Part shown: piece by piece, positions 26,956-35,300 of the stretch
Position numbering within the stretch: position 1 is the stretch's first letter
Layout of the letters: each line of letters begins with the position of its first letter
From: Mesorhizobium mediterraneum
Lineage (GTDB): Bacteria; Pseudomonadota; Alphaproteobacteria; Rhizobiales; Rhizobiaceae
NCBI RefSeq assembly: GCF_002284565.1
Contig: NZ_NPKI01000027.1
Location: forward strand, 62,001-126,000
Length of the DNA: 64,000 nt
Direction of reading: 5' to 3'
Notes under the pieces: generated by a model
Seen by the model: only the letters and a program-made list of their open reading frames with translations
Told to the model about the DNA's origin: nothing
Database searches by the model: none
Program-made: the position numbers and the translations under genes

Positions 26956-27767
26956 CCTTCGATCCTTGAAAACGGGATTACTCCCCTTTTCTCAAGCGTC
27001 TCACGCAAATTATCGGCGTAGCGATGCGCAAACGCCTCTACTTCACCTTTGGGCCGGGCAAAATAGCGGTCATAAAGTGTTGAGTAGTCCTCACCTTGGG
27101 CGAACGGCGCTTCCACTTTTCCAAGCCAATCAACCCAGTGACCGATCTCATGCAGAAGCGTGCGATAGAGCTGCGTGGCTCGCACGGAATCGAGTGAGGT
27201 GGAAACGAGATGCTTCTTCCCAACCCGGCTGACTTTGTGACCATCCAAACGAAGTCTGTCCAACTCTGCCGCATCCTCAGGGTCCAGCGATGTGGACCAT
27301 TCGATGGTGTCGCCAACGTTACAGGCTTCCAAAAATAAGGCCGGACCACTTTTTTCGATGGAGGATCCGCGAAAACCAAGATCGGCATAATAAAACATTC
27401 GCCCCCACGCCGGTCTGAGTACGCGCGCTTTTCGCGTCGGTTGGCGCAAGACAAATGTTTCCAGCCCGGCCCAGTCAGCGAGAGGAACATGAGAGAGAAG
27501 GAAGATCACATCTTCGACCGAGCATGCGTGAACACACCCACCGCTCGTCTTTTCGACAATGAGTGTTACGTCCCTGCCATTCACCGTCCTGCGCAGCATC
27601 TGGCCAGGATTGAGCTGCGCCGCACACCATCCAGCGGATATCCACGGTCGGGGAACGATCATGCGGTTGTTTTGCCCATGGCCCTGCTTCGGCGTGCCAA
27701 TATTCCGGTTTCGCCTGACTGGATTGAAAGGCATCCGCACCCGTCCCCCGATAAATCGCTCATCCAT
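26952..27767 (-). CDS. Hypothetical protein with HEIGH metallopeptidase-like motif
   Basis: A 271-residue protein containing LLHEIGHWVDWLG near residue 215. The HExxH core suggests a zinc-dependent peptidase fold of the kind seen in several minimal gluzincin-like proteins. No signal peptide is evident. I recognise no other domain. It is coupled (ATGA overlap) to the iron-sulfur protein downstream. The 5' end is uncertain: the first ATG follows a TTG and lacks a strong ribosome binding site, and later in-frame ATGs (for example at MPFNPVRRN) are possible. The local sequence is less GC-rich than its surroundings, hinting at insertion. Confidence 0.55.
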   Translation of the reverse strand: MDERFIGGRVRMPFNPVRRNRNIGTPKQGHGQNNRMIVPRPWISAGWCAAQLNPGQMLRRTVNGRDVTLIVEKTSGGCVHACSVEDVIFLLSHVPLADWAGLETFVLRQPTRKARVLRPAWGRMFYYADLGFRGSSIEKSGPALFLEACNVGDTIEWSTSLDPEDAAELDRLRLDGHKVSRVGKKHLVSTSLDSVRATQLYRTLLHEIGHWVDWLGKVEAPFAQGEDYSTLYDRYFARPKGEVEAFAHRYADNLRETLEKRGVIPFSRIEG

Positions 27768-27837
27768 CAAAGGTGAACGCCTTCAGCTAGGCGAGCGGAA
27801 TAGCACGGGATCGCGGTGGCCACCAACATGCTGGCTG

Positions 27838-28093
27838 CCGGTCGCTGAGCGGATTGATCACGGTCGTCCCCCGCCAACGCAGGAAATGCGGCCATGGCGC
27901 GGCGCCCGCCTGCCCCACCAGCAAGACGGATCTGGCGGCAGCGCCAGAGGGGCTAGGTGGAGGCGCTTCACATACTGCGAAAATTGAACCCACCGCGAAG
28001 CATGAGACCGTGAGCGGCCAAGGCCTTGCCAACGCCTTCATAACGAGGTCGCGACCCGTGAGATTGCAACCCAAAGGACGTCACATCGGACAT
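27838..28093 (-). pseudogene. Partial duplicate of the 5' end of the ferredoxin-like gene
   Basis: Two frames on this strand together encode a clear copy of the first 70 residues of the iron-sulfur protein. One frame gives ALAAHGLMLRGGFNF, and after a frameshift another gives SGAAARSVLLVGQAGAAPW and FLRWRG. The intact gene has the same segments in one frame. The DNA is plainly homologous over roughly 200 bases. The copy ends soon after INPL and has no cluster cysteines. It is a decayed fragment left by a local duplication, with the HEIGH gene between the two copies. Confidence 0.8.
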
Positions 28094-28100
28094 AGTCGCC

Positions 28101-28547
28101 TTATGAAGCTCGTAAGCTGCGTGACTCTCGTTTCGGATCGTGAGGGCGGGAACACCCCGAGACCATATGGCTCCAAGCCTTCCCCCGATCATCGACGATC
28201 GTCAACCAGCACCTAAACCCGTTTTCGTCATCCGAGCAGACAGGGGCATCAATGATATTCCGAGACAGGTCAAACTCCACCTCGATCGAACAAGTTTGAA
28301 GTTTCAAGCCGCGAACCGCGGCTTGGGCCTCAATCATGGAACGATACCGTCCTATCATCGAAGCGAAGGCTGGCAATGTCGCGGAAGACTCTTCTGACAG
28401 GTCTATTCGAATTTTGGACGTCGAATTTTCTTGTGCCAATGAATGGAGTTTGCCAACGCCCCAGTAGCCATTAACGTCGTTGTTACGGCTCACGAACGAT
28501 CTGGCGATATCGATCGCAACACCCTTGAAAACCTTCCTTCGAGCCAT
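28101..28547 (-). CDS. Hypothetical protein
   Basis: A 148-residue soluble protein (MARRKVFKGVAIDIARSF...) with no recognised domain, signal peptide or membrane segment. GGAGACCGAT precedes the ATG, supporting expression. It ends just before the degraded iron-sulfur fragment and belongs to the same less GC-rich patch. It may be part of a small mobile or variable island together with the HEIGH protein, but no integrase or transposase is present. Confidence 0.5.
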   Translation of the reverse strand: MARRKVFKGVAIDIARSFVSRNNDVNGYWGVGKLHSLAQENSTSKIRIDLSEESSATLPAFASMIGRYRSMIEAQAAVRGLKLQTCSIEVEFDLSRNIIDAPVCSDDENGFRCWLTIVDDRGKAWSHMVSGCSRPHDPKRESRSLRAS

Positions 28548-28691
28548 ATCGGTCTCCGGGCAAGCGATGTCCGAAGACGTCGGAGGGGCGGACTCAAATC
28601 ATCCCTTTCGGTCCGGGTCGGAGAAGGCGCTCCGCCAGACTTCCTTGTGGATGATGTTGGCGACTTTAGCCCCGCCTGACTCGGGCTCCTT

Positions 28692-30266
28692 TCAGGTGAA
28701 GGCGTCGGCCATTGACGCCTTTTTCCTGCCGATGAAATCCTTCAGCCCGTCGTCGATGCCCGGATCGAGATACGGCGCCTCGTAGCTTTCCAACCAGCGG
28801 CGGGCGAGTTCGTTGGCGCGCTGCGGCGCGGTCTTTTCGCCTTCGGCCAACCACTGCTCGTAGGAATTGTTATCGGCGATGTTGGAACGGTAGAAGGCGG
28901 TCTGGAAATTGGCCTGGGTGTGGTCACAGCCGAGATAATGGCTGCCTGGACCCACCTGGCGGATGGCATCCATCGCCTGGCCGTTTTCCGACAGGTCGAC
29001 GCCTTCCGAGAACTTCTGCGTCATGCCGAGCTGGTCGATGTCCATCATGAACTTTTCGTAGCAGGAGGCGAGCCCGCCCTCGAGCCAGCCGGCCGAATGC
29101 AGCACGAAATTGGTGCCGGCAAGGATCGTCGAGTTCAGCGTGTTGGCGCTCTCGTACGCCGCCTGCGCGTCCGGGACTTTCGAGGCGCACAGCGAACCAC
29201 CGGTGCGGAACGGCAAGCCGAGCCGGCGCGCGAGCTGCGCCGCGCCATAGGAAACCAGCGACGGCTCCGGCGTGCCGAAGGTCGGCGCGCCCGACTGCAT
29301 CGAGATCGACGAGGCGAAGGTGCCGAACAGCACCGGTGCGCCCGGCCGGATCAGCTGCGTGAACGACGCGCCGGCCAGCACTTCGGCCAGAACCTGGGTC
29401 AGCGTGCCGGCGACCGTCACCGGGCTCATCGCGCCGGCGAGGATGAACGGCGTGACAATGCAGGCCTGGTTGTGGCGCGAATAGACCTTCAGCGCCCCCA
29501 GCATGGTCTCGTCGAACACCATCGGCGAATTGGCGTTGATCAGGCTGGTCAGCACCGTGTTGTTCTCGACGAAATCGTCGCCGAACACGATTTTTGCCAT
29601 CGCCACCGTGTCCTCGGCGCGCTCCGGCGCGGTGACCGAGCCCATGAACGGCTTGTCCGAATATTTGATATGACTGTAGATCATGTCGAGATGGCGCTTG
29701 TTGACCGGCACGTCGACCGGCTCGCATACCGTGCCGCCCGAATGGTGGATCGACGGCGCCATATAGGCGAGCTTCACGAAATTGCGGAAATCCTCGATCG
29801 TTGCATAGCGCCTGACGCCGTCGAGGTCGCGCACGAAGGGTGGTCCGTAGACCGGCGCGAAGACGGTGGCGTTGCCACCGATCTGCACTGAGCGCTCGGC
29901 ATTGCGGGCGTGCTGGGTATAGACGGACGGCGCTGTCTTCAACAGCGAGCGGCAGAGGCCTTTCGGGAAATGCACGCGCTCGCCCTTGACGTCGGCGCCG
30001 GCCTCTTTCCACAGCTGCAGCGCCTCGGCGTCGTCGCGAAAGATGATGCCGATCTCTTCGAGCACCGTGTCGGTGTTTTTCTCGATCAGCGCCAGCCCTT
30101 CCTCGTCCAGCACCTCATAGACGTTGATCTTGCGCTTGATGTAGGTGAGCTGGGTGCCGGGGCCGCCACCCGAGCGCGCTGCCCGCCGGGCAGCGGCACC
30201 ACCGCTGGCGGCACGTCCGCGCCGCGCGTTTGACGCTTCCTGGTCGACCGGCGCGTTCTCACTCAT
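28692..30266 (-). CDS. MttB-family (non-pyrrolysine) methylamine:corrinoid methyltransferase, second copy
   Basis: A 524-residue MttB superfamily protein without an in-frame amber codon, so not a Pyl enzyme. Family segments include EKNTDTVLEEIGIIFRDD, SGGTVCEPVDVPVNKRHLD, VTPFILAGAMSPVTVAGTL and SAGWLEGGLASCYEKF. The first 38 residues are a basic Ala/Gly/Arg tail similar in style to the other copy. It is divergent from the corrinoid protein gene, whose product is its expected methyl acceptor. By precedent (MtgB) glycine betaine is a candidate substrate; proline betaine or carnitine-type amines are alternatives. The two copies are clearly diverged, so different substrates are likely. GGGAAG precedes the ATG. 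Confidence 0.87.
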   Translation of the reverse strand: MSENAPVDQEASNARRGRAASGGAAARRAARSGGGPGTQLTYIKRKINVYEVLDEEGLALIEKNTDTVLEEIGIIFRDDAEALQLWKEAGADVKGERVHFPKGLCRSLLKTAPSVYTQHARNAERSVQIGGNATVFAPVYGPPFVRDLDGVRRYATIEDFRNFVKLAYMAPSIHHSGGTVCEPVDVPVNKRHLDMIYSHIKYSDKPFMGSVTAPERAEDTVAMAKIVFGDDFVENNTVLTSLINANSPMVFDETMLGALKVYSRHNQACIVTPFILAGAMSPVTVAGTLTQVLAEVLAGASFTQLIRPGAPVLFGTFASSISMQSGAPTFGTPEPSLVSYGAAQLARRLGLPFRTGGSLCASKVPDAQAAYESANTLNSTILAGTNFVLHSAGWLEGGLASCYEKFMMDIDQLGMTQKFSEGVDLSENGQAMDAIRQVGPGSHYLGCDHTQANFQTAFYRSNIADNNSYEQWLAEGEKTAPQRANELARRWLESYEAPYLDPGIDDGLKDFIGRKKASMADAFT

Positions 30267-30380
30267 GATCGTTCTTCCCTGACTTTTGTTCTGGCATAAT
30301 TGTTACGGCCGCATATTGCGCCTTCTGGCCGGATCGTAGCCATGCACCCTATTCGAAACGGCCCGCCAGCGCCAACGCCT

Positions 30381-30444
30381 GTCGCAAAATCGACAAGAAT
30401 TCCAATAGATTTGCGGTCGCTTTCCTTTTGCGGGAAGTCGCAAA
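30381..30444. promoter_or_regulatory. GTCGCAAA half-sites in the mttB/corrinoid divergent promoter
   Basis: Two direct GTCGCAAA elements (30381-30388 and 30437-30444) flank inverted near-matches (TTTGCGGT, TTTGCGGG), all in the 271-base region between the divergent methyltransferase and corrinoid genes. The same octamer forms a dyad in front of the GbdR-like regulator gene. They are plausible binding sites for that AraC-type protein. The rest of the gap shows no clear -35/-10 pair. Confidence 0.5.
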
Positions 30445-30537
30445 TCAGCTATGGACGCAAGGCTGTAGCGGGTTAGGTATTGACGTGATATTTGAGGCCC
30501 CGCAACTGTATCCGTGCGGCAAGGAGCTGGATTAAAA

Positions 30538-31236
30538 ATGGCCGACGACGAGATCATCCTTTCCGAGCTTTCCGACGACGAGCTCGTGCAGCAGATGCAC
30601 GACGACCTTTATGACGGGCTGAAGGAAGAGATCGAGGAAGGCACCAATATCCTTCTCGAGCGCGGCTGGGCGCCTTACAAGGTGCTGACCGAGGCACTGG
30701 TCGAAGGCATGCGCATCGTCGGCGAGGATTTTCGCGACGGCATCCTGTTCGTGCCGGAAGTGCTGTTGTCCGCCAACGCGATGAAAGCCGGCATGTTCAT
30801 CCTGCGTCCGCTGCTCGCCGCCACCGGCGCGCCTAAGCAGGGCAAGATGGTGATCGGCACCGTCAAGGGCGACATCCACGACATCGGCAAGAACCTTGTC
30901 GGCATGATGATGGAAGGCGCCGGCTTCGACGTCATCGACCTCGGCATCAACAATGCGGTGGAAAAATATCTCGACGCCATCGAGCAGCACCAGCCCGACA
31001 TCATCGGCATGTCAGCGCTGCTGACGACGACCATGCCCTACATGAAGGTCGTCATCGACACGATGAAGGAAAAGGGCATCCGCGACGACTATGTCGTGCT
31101 GGTTGGCGGCGCGCCGCTCAACGAGGAGTTCGGCAAGGCCGTCGGCGCCGACGCCTATTGCCGCGACGCCGCCGTGGCGGTCGAGACCGCCAAGGACTTC
31201 ATGAAGCGCAAGCACAACGTCCGCGCTTCGGCCTGA
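30538..31236 (+). CDS. Corrinoid (B12-binding) methyltransferase protein, MtbC/MtgC-like
   Basis: A 232-residue two-domain corrinoid protein. The N-terminal B12-binding-2 helical cap spans about residues 10-90. The Rossmann-like B12 domain has the DxHxxG motif (GDIHDIGKNL, Asp112-His114-Gly117), where His114 is the lower cobalt ligand. Ser/Thr and GG motifs (VLVGGAPLNEEFG) complete the site. It is the methyl carrier between MttB-type enzymes and the folate methyltransferase. It is the only such gene in the window, so both MttB proteins may share it. The start has AAGGAG upstream, somewhat distant. It is divergent from the second mttB-like gene. Confidence 0.92.
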   Translation: MADDEIILSELSDDELVQQMHDDLYDGLKEEIEEGTNILLERGWAPYKVLTEALVEGMRIVGEDFRDGILFVPEVLLSANAMKAGMFILRPLLAATGAPKQGKMVIGTVKGDIHDIGKNLVGMMMEGAGFDVIDLGINNAVEKYLDAIEQHQPDIIGMSALLTTTMPYMKVVIDTMKEKGIRDDYVVLVGGAPLNEEFGKAVGADAYCRDAAVAVETAKDFMKRKHNVRASA

Positions 31237-31256
31237 GCTGGCGAGGAGAAGACAGG

Positions 31257-31286
31257 AGCATCAGTACGGAAGCCCGTACTGATGCT
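31257..31286 (+). terminator. Perfect 13-bp hairpin after the corrinoid gene
   Basis: AGCATCAGTACGG / CCGTACTGATGCT with an AAGC loop starts 20 bases past the corrinoid stop codon. No U tract follows (ATGATAAAGG), so it may stabilise the mRNA or pause transcription rather than terminate it alone. The next 150 bases hold no gene. Confidence 0.5.
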
Positions 31287-31437
31287 ATGATAAAGGCCGA
31301 TGCGGCGCGTAACGCTGGCATGTCAAAACATTTAGTAAGCGACAGCGATCCGCGTAGCGAACATACCCGATGAAACCATTAAACGGGACGTTGAGCGCGG
31401 CAAGCCTTGCTCGGGGCGTTCGGGCCGGTTGAAACGC

Positions 31438-31650
31438 CTATTCTGACTCTTTCGCCTCTTCCTTTTTCAGGACCGGCGTGTCGGCAGTTGTCGTATTTGC
31501 AATGCTTGCGACTTTGGTTTGCTGATCTACGCTTGCAGCTTTGGTTTGCTGATCTACGGAAGCCGTCGTTTTGGTGTGGCCAACACATTCCGCTGCGGCG
31601 CCGGACACAGAAAGGCCCAGAGCGGCGACAACTAAGAGAGCGGTCTTCAT
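31438..31650 (-). CDS. Small exported protein with internal repeats
   Basis: A 70-residue protein with a signal peptide (MKTALLVVAALGLSVSGAAA). Its mature part contains a short tandem repeat, TKTTASVDQQ then TKAASVDQQ then TKVAS, and an acidic end. AGGAGCC at good spacing supports the ATG. It is a periplasmic protein of unknown role, probably Rhizobiales-specific. Only one cysteine is present, so no disulfide is expected. The 274-base gap upstream holds a hairpin and the neighbour's terminator but no gene. Confidence 0.6.
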   Translation of the reverse strand: MKTALLVVAALGLSVSGAAAECVGHTKTTASVDQQTKAASVDQQTKVASIANTTTADTPVLKKEEAKESE

Positions 31651-31870
31651 CGTAAGGCTCCTAGTTTCGTTGTTGAGGGTACTAGAAAAGGGTAACGGCA
31701 TATCCCCTGCTCGAAAAGTCAAATTTTCGTGCCTGCCCCCGAAGAAAACAATTGCAACAGGCGGACACGACGTCCGCGCCTCGGCCCGATCTCGGCGAAT
31801 TCGGCATGCACACTAAACCGAGTCGCGCCTTGCAGCGCGACTTTGCTGTTCCCAGATGTTACAAGGACTT

Positions 31871-31910
31871 AACGCGCATCGCTTGAACTACGTTGATCGC
31901 GATGCGCGTT
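31871..31910 (-). terminator. 12-bp inverted repeat downstream of the entericidin-like gene
   Basis: AACGCGCATCGC / GCGATGCGCGTT with a 16-base spacer begins 15 bases beyond the lipoprotein stop codon. It is probably a terminator or mRNA 3' stem, though no T tract follows. A second, shorter hairpin (AGTCGCGC / GCGCGACT) lies 30 bases further on. Confidence 0.5.
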
Positions 31911-31924
31911 GATGAGATTGCGGA

Positions 31925-32065
31925 TCAGGGATTCTCGACGGTGTCCTCAACCGCGTTTGCTGTCGATTTGACGTCCTTGCCGACGCCGCGGACGGTGTTG
32001 GCGCAGGCCGAAAGTGCCAGGGCGCAAGCGAGAATGGCAATGGGTGTAAGGCGCAACAGTTTCAT
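31925..32065 (-). CDS. Entericidin-like small lipoprotein
   Basis: A 46-residue lipoprotein. A lipoprotein signal peptide ends in the lipobox LSAC, followed by ANTVRGVGKDVKSTANAVED, the amphipathic helix typical of the entericidin A/B family. It should be lipidated and anchored in the envelope. Entericidins are linked to programmed lysis and antitoxin roles in Escherichia coli, but in Rhizobiales the role is unclear. GGGAGA precedes the ATG. It is divergent from the DUF1638 gene. Confidence 0.8.
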   Translation of the reverse strand: MKLLRLTPIAILACALALSACANTVRGVGKDVKSTANAVEDTVENP

Positions 32066-32122
32066 GGACGGTGTCTCCCTCGTTCGATAGATTCGAAACA
32101 AATAGCAACGAAACCCGGTTCT

Positions 32123-32749
32123 ATGAGCGCCGTGCAAAAACTACAACCCGATCAAGGCGACAGGCTGCTCGTCATCGCCTGCGGGATGATTGCGCGCGAA
32201 GTTCTGGCCGTCAAGGAGCAGCTGGGGCTCGACCATCTCGACCTGACCTGCCTGCCGGCGGAGTTCCATTTCTACCCGGACCGCATCGCGCCGGCCATGG
32301 ACAAGGCAATCGAGAAGGCCAAGGCGGATGGCTATAGAAACATCTTCGTCGGCTACGCCGATTGCGGCACCGGCGGCCTGCTCGACCGCGTCTGCGAGAA
32401 GCATGGCGTCAAACGCATGGCCGGGCCGCATTGCTTTGCCTTCTACCAGGGCATGGACGCCTATGCGAAGGTCGCCGATGACGACATGATGTCGTTCTAC
32501 ATGACCGACTTCCTGTGCCGCCAGTTCGACGCCTTCTTCATGAAGCCGCTCGGCCTCGACAGGCATCCGGAGCTGATCAAGGACTATTTCGGCAATTACG
32601 AGAAGCTGATCTATATCGCCCAGACCGACGATCCGGAACTCGACAAGGTCGCCGAGAAGGCCGCGAAAATGCTCGGCCTCGCTTATGAGCGCCGCTCGAC
32701 CGGTTATGGCGACCTGACGGCGGAGCTGGCCAGCGCCGCACACGGCTGA
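32123..32749 (+). CDS. DUF1638 domain protein of the corrinoid cluster
   Basis: A 208-residue soluble protein starting a few residues before LLVIACGMIAREVLAVKEQL, the DUF1638 signature, with YADCGTGGLLD and AGPHCFAFYQG as conserved blocks (Cys and His could bind a metal or cobalamin-related ligand). Its function is unknown. DUF1638 genes recur beside MttB/corrinoid genes, and here it is next to them, so a role in corrinoid loading, activation or methyl transfer is likely. The ribosome binding site is weak. The epimerase gene is convergent, 8 bases away. Confidence 0.8.
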   Translation: MSAVQKLQPDQGDRLLVIACGMIAREVLAVKEQLGLDHLDLTCLPAEFHFYPDRIAPAMDKAIEKAKADGYRNIFVGYADCGTGGLLDRVCEKHGVKRMAGPHCFAFYQGMDAYAKVADDDMMSFYMTDFLCRQFDAFFMKPLGLDRHPELIKDYFGNYEKLIYIAQTDDPELDKVAEKAAKMLGLAYERRSTGYGDLTAELASAAHG

Positions 32750-32757
32750 CCGTTCGA

Positions 32758-33681
32758 TCAGGCGGTCCCTTCTTCCGCTGCAAGCGCGGCGAGCACATCG
32801 GCAAAGCTCGTCTTGCAGACGAAGCCCAGCCTGTCCCTCGCCCGCGAGGCGTCGTAGACACGGTCGATCGAGGAAAACATCGTCCAGCCTTTCCGCGCAT
32901 AGAGTGCCGGAAATTCCGGAAAATAGCGCGCCACGACGGACGGTGCGTCGGCGATCAATGCCTCGCAATCGTCGGGTCGGAACGGCGTTGGCGCTGAGAC
33001 GATGACGATGTCGAAGCCTAGCTGTGGCGCCTTCTCCAGCGCCGCGGCATGAGCCTCGGCGGCATCTTCCACGGTCAGCCGGCGAAACAACAGCTCATTG
33101 GCCTTGATGTTGGCGTCCGACTGCTCGATCGCATGCCCCATGTCGTCTGCTTCGGGAAAAAACCTTGCGGTGCGCAGCACGATCACCGGCAGTCCGGACT
33201 GAATGTGATAGAGGCGGCAAAGATGTTCGGCCGAAAGCTTGGTGACGCCGTAGATGTTGCGCGGCTCGGGCGACATGTCTTCCGTCAACCAGGCGGCCTT
33301 GCGCGCACCGCCGGTCAAGCCGGCGCGTATGGCTTTCGAGATCATCAGCGAGGTCGTCGACGTGAAGACGAAGCGCTGAATGCCTGATGCCACCGCCGCG
33401 TCGAGCAGGTTGAGCGTGCCGCGCACATTCGTCTCGATGAAATCCTCATTACGTTGGTGTTCGATGTCAGGCTTGTGCAGCGCGCCGCTGTGGATGATCG
33501 CCTCGATGTGATTTTTGCTGACCGTCCGCATGACCAGATCACGGTCGGCGACCGAGCCGATCACCTGCGTTTGCACCGACGGGACGGGATCGAGGCCGAC
33601 GAGGTCATGGCCAAGGGCCCGCAGGCGCGGCGCCAGCGCGCTGCCCAGCCAGCCTGACGATCCCGTAAGCAAGATCCGCAT
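32758..33681 (-). CDS. NAD-dependent epimerase/dehydratase (extended SDR)
   Basis: A 307-residue extended short-chain dehydrogenase. It has ILLTGSSGWLGSAL for NAD binding at residues 3-16, the serine/threonine region FVFTSTTSLMIS and the catalytic YGVTK tetrad element. It would change a nucleotide sugar or related substrate. The substrate is not evident. It is inserted in the one-carbon cluster on the opposite strand, so it may be unrelated. The start is the ATG beginning MRILLTGSS, since the cofactor strand must start at the N-terminus. Confidence 0.85.
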   Translation of the reverse strand: MRILLTGSSGWLGSALAPRLRALGHDLVGLDPVPSVQTQVIGSVADRDLVMRTVSKNHIEAIIHSGALHKPDIEHQRNEDFIETNVRGTLNLLDAAVASGIQRFVFTSTTSLMISKAIRAGLTGGARKAAWLTEDMSPEPRNIYGVTKLSAEHLCRLYHIQSGLPVIVLRTARFFPEADDMGHAIEQSDANIKANELLFRRLTVEDAAEAHAAALEKAPQLGFDIVIVSAPTPFRPDDCEALIADAPSVVARYFPEFPALYARKGWTMFSSIDRVYDASRARDRLGFVCKTSFADVLAALAAEEGTA

Positions 33682-33804
33682 CGGCGAAACCACGAATTTT
33701 AACCTGGCCGGTGTTAAGCACGGATGACAGGCCTCCGCGAACGGGTAAGTTATGTGCCAAACGAGAAAACAGGCTGTTCCAGCCATCGACCGGGAAACGC
33801 ACCG

Positions 33805-34380
33805 ATGATTGCTCGCCTCTTGATTGCCGCCGCAGGCGTTGTCTGCTTCGCCCTGCCCGCGCTCGCCGATGGCGAGGTGCAGAAGCTGATCACGCCCGCC
33901 GACAAGGTGAGGCTCGACAAATATGATGAGACGCGTAAGGCCGCCCTTGATGAAGCCAAGGCCGGCGACGCCGCCGAGGTCAAGCAGCTCGACGCCTTGC
34001 TGGCAAAGCCGCTGGTCTCGTTTTCCGACAAGGACCTGACCGGCAACTGGCAATGCCGCACCATCAAGGCTGGCGGACTAAGCCCGCTCGTCATCTATGG
34101 CTGGTTCAAGTGCAAGGTGAGCGACGATGGTTCGGGCTGGATGCTGGAAAAAATCACCGGCTCGCAGCGCACCAAGGGCCGTTTCTTCGACGACGGCGAA
34201 AAGCGCTCGATCTATCTCGGCTCCTTCTCCGTCAACAACGATCCCGCGAAACCCTATGGCAGCGGCCCACAAAGCGATCAGGTCGGCTACGCCTTTCGCA
34301 ACAGCGTCAACGAATGGCGCATCGAGTTCCCGGCGCCCTATCACGAATCGAAGCTCGACATCCTTGAATTCAAGCGCTGA
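33805..34380 (+). CDS. DUF4893 domain secreted protein
   Basis: A 191-residue protein. A signal peptide (MIARLLIAAAGVVCFALPALA) is followed by a mature region with GNWQCRTIKAGGL and WFKCKVSDDGSGWMLEKITG, the DUF4893 hallmark. It is presumed periplasmic and its function is unknown. GGGAAA precedes the ATG. Two cysteines in the mature part may form a disulfide. It is divergent from the epimerase and precedes the formyltransferase by about 90 bases. Confidence 0.78.
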   Translation: MIARLLIAAAGVVCFALPALADGEVQKLITPADKVRLDKYDETRKAALDEAKAGDAAEVKQLDALLAKPLVSFSDKDLTGNWQCRTIKAGGLSPLVIYGWFKCKVSDDGSGWMLEKITGSQRTKGRFFDDGEKRSIYLGSFSVNNDPAKPYGSGPQSDQVGYAFRNSVNEWRIEFPAPYHESKLDILEFKR

Positions 34381-34471
34381 GCCTGCGGCCCTGGTTCCGA
34401 TCACCAAGGATTAACCCGGCCGGCCTAGCATCTCGCCCGCTGAGAGCAGGTCTTTTCGGGGCGGCACAAAC

Positions 34472-35254
34472 ATGGAACCGTTGAAATCAAATCCGCGGCC
34501 GATCGTCGTCGTCACCGAAGGCGGTCCGCATATCTGGGCCATCGTCAACGCCATCTCTGACCGACTCGGGCCGGTGAGCGTCATCCTCGAAAGCCCTGAA
34601 TCCAAAAAGCAATTGCTGCTCGGGCGCGCCCGGCGCCAAGGCTGGCTACAGGCCATCGGGCAGCTCGGCACAATGGTGCTGACGCGGCTCGGCAAGCGGT
34701 TTTTCGCCGGGCATGCAGCCCGCATCATCGCCGAACAGAAGCTGCAGACGGAATCAAAGCCCGGACAAGCGATCATCCACGTTCCCTCAGCCAATGCGCC
34801 GGAGTGCCTGCAGGCGATCAGGGAAATCCAGCCCGGCGTCGTGCTGCTCGCTGGCTGCCGCCTGCTGTCGAGGCAGACACTTGCCAGAATTCCTTGCCCG
34901 GTCCTCAATTACCATGCCGGCATCGCTCCGAAGTATCGCGGCATGAATGGCGGCTACTGGGCGTTGGCCTCCGGCGATGCGGAGAACTTCGGCACCACCG
35001 TGCATTTGGTCGACGCCGGCGTCGACACCGGCGGCGTGCTGCGGCAGGTGCGCGGCAAGCCTGAGGCAGGCGATACGATTTCAAGCTATGCGCTGCGGCA
35101 GGCGGCATTCTCACGCGACATCTGCGTCGAGGCGGTCAGGGATGCGCTGGCCGACAAGCTTGCCACCTCAGATCCCGGCCTGCCTTCCAAACAATGGTAT
35201 CATCCGACGATCTGGTTCTACCTCTGGACCGGCGTAAAAACCGGCGTCTGGTAA
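34472..35254 (+). CDS. Formyltransferase family protein
   Basis: A 260-residue protein of the Formyl_trans_N superfamily. NYHAGIAPKYRGMNGGYWAL carries the catalytic Asn-His pair and the product loop. GTTVHLVDAGVDTGGVL supplies the Asp that completes the N-H-D set. It uses 10-formyl-THF to formylate an amine. The acceptor could be a sugar amine or another small molecule; it is shorter than Met-tRNA formyltransferase and lacks that protein's C-terminal domain. Placement in a folate-linked cluster fits use of C1-folate, but the acceptor is unknown. Confidence 0.8.
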   Translation: MEPLKSNPRPIVVVTEGGPHIWAIVNAISDRLGPVSVILESPESKKQLLLGRARRQGWLQAIGQLGTMVLTRLGKRFFAGHAARIIAEQKLQTESKPGQAIIHVPSANAPECLQAIREIQPGVVLLAGCRLLSRQTLARIPCPVLNYHAGIAPKYRGMNGGYWALASGDAENFGTTVHLVDAGVDTGGVLRQVRGKPEAGDTISSYALRQAAFSRDICVEAVRDALADKLATSDPGLPSKQWYHPTIWFYLWTGVKTGVW

Positions 35255-35300
35255 GGAGCGCCGATTTACCGGACAGCGCCTCGGCGATAAGCTTGCAGGC

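Noticed and set aside
9080..30266. Possible pyrrolysine-encoding amber codons in the mttB-like genes
   Set aside because: Both genes are continuous without internal TAG, and no pylT or pylS gene is visible, so they are non-Pyl homologs.
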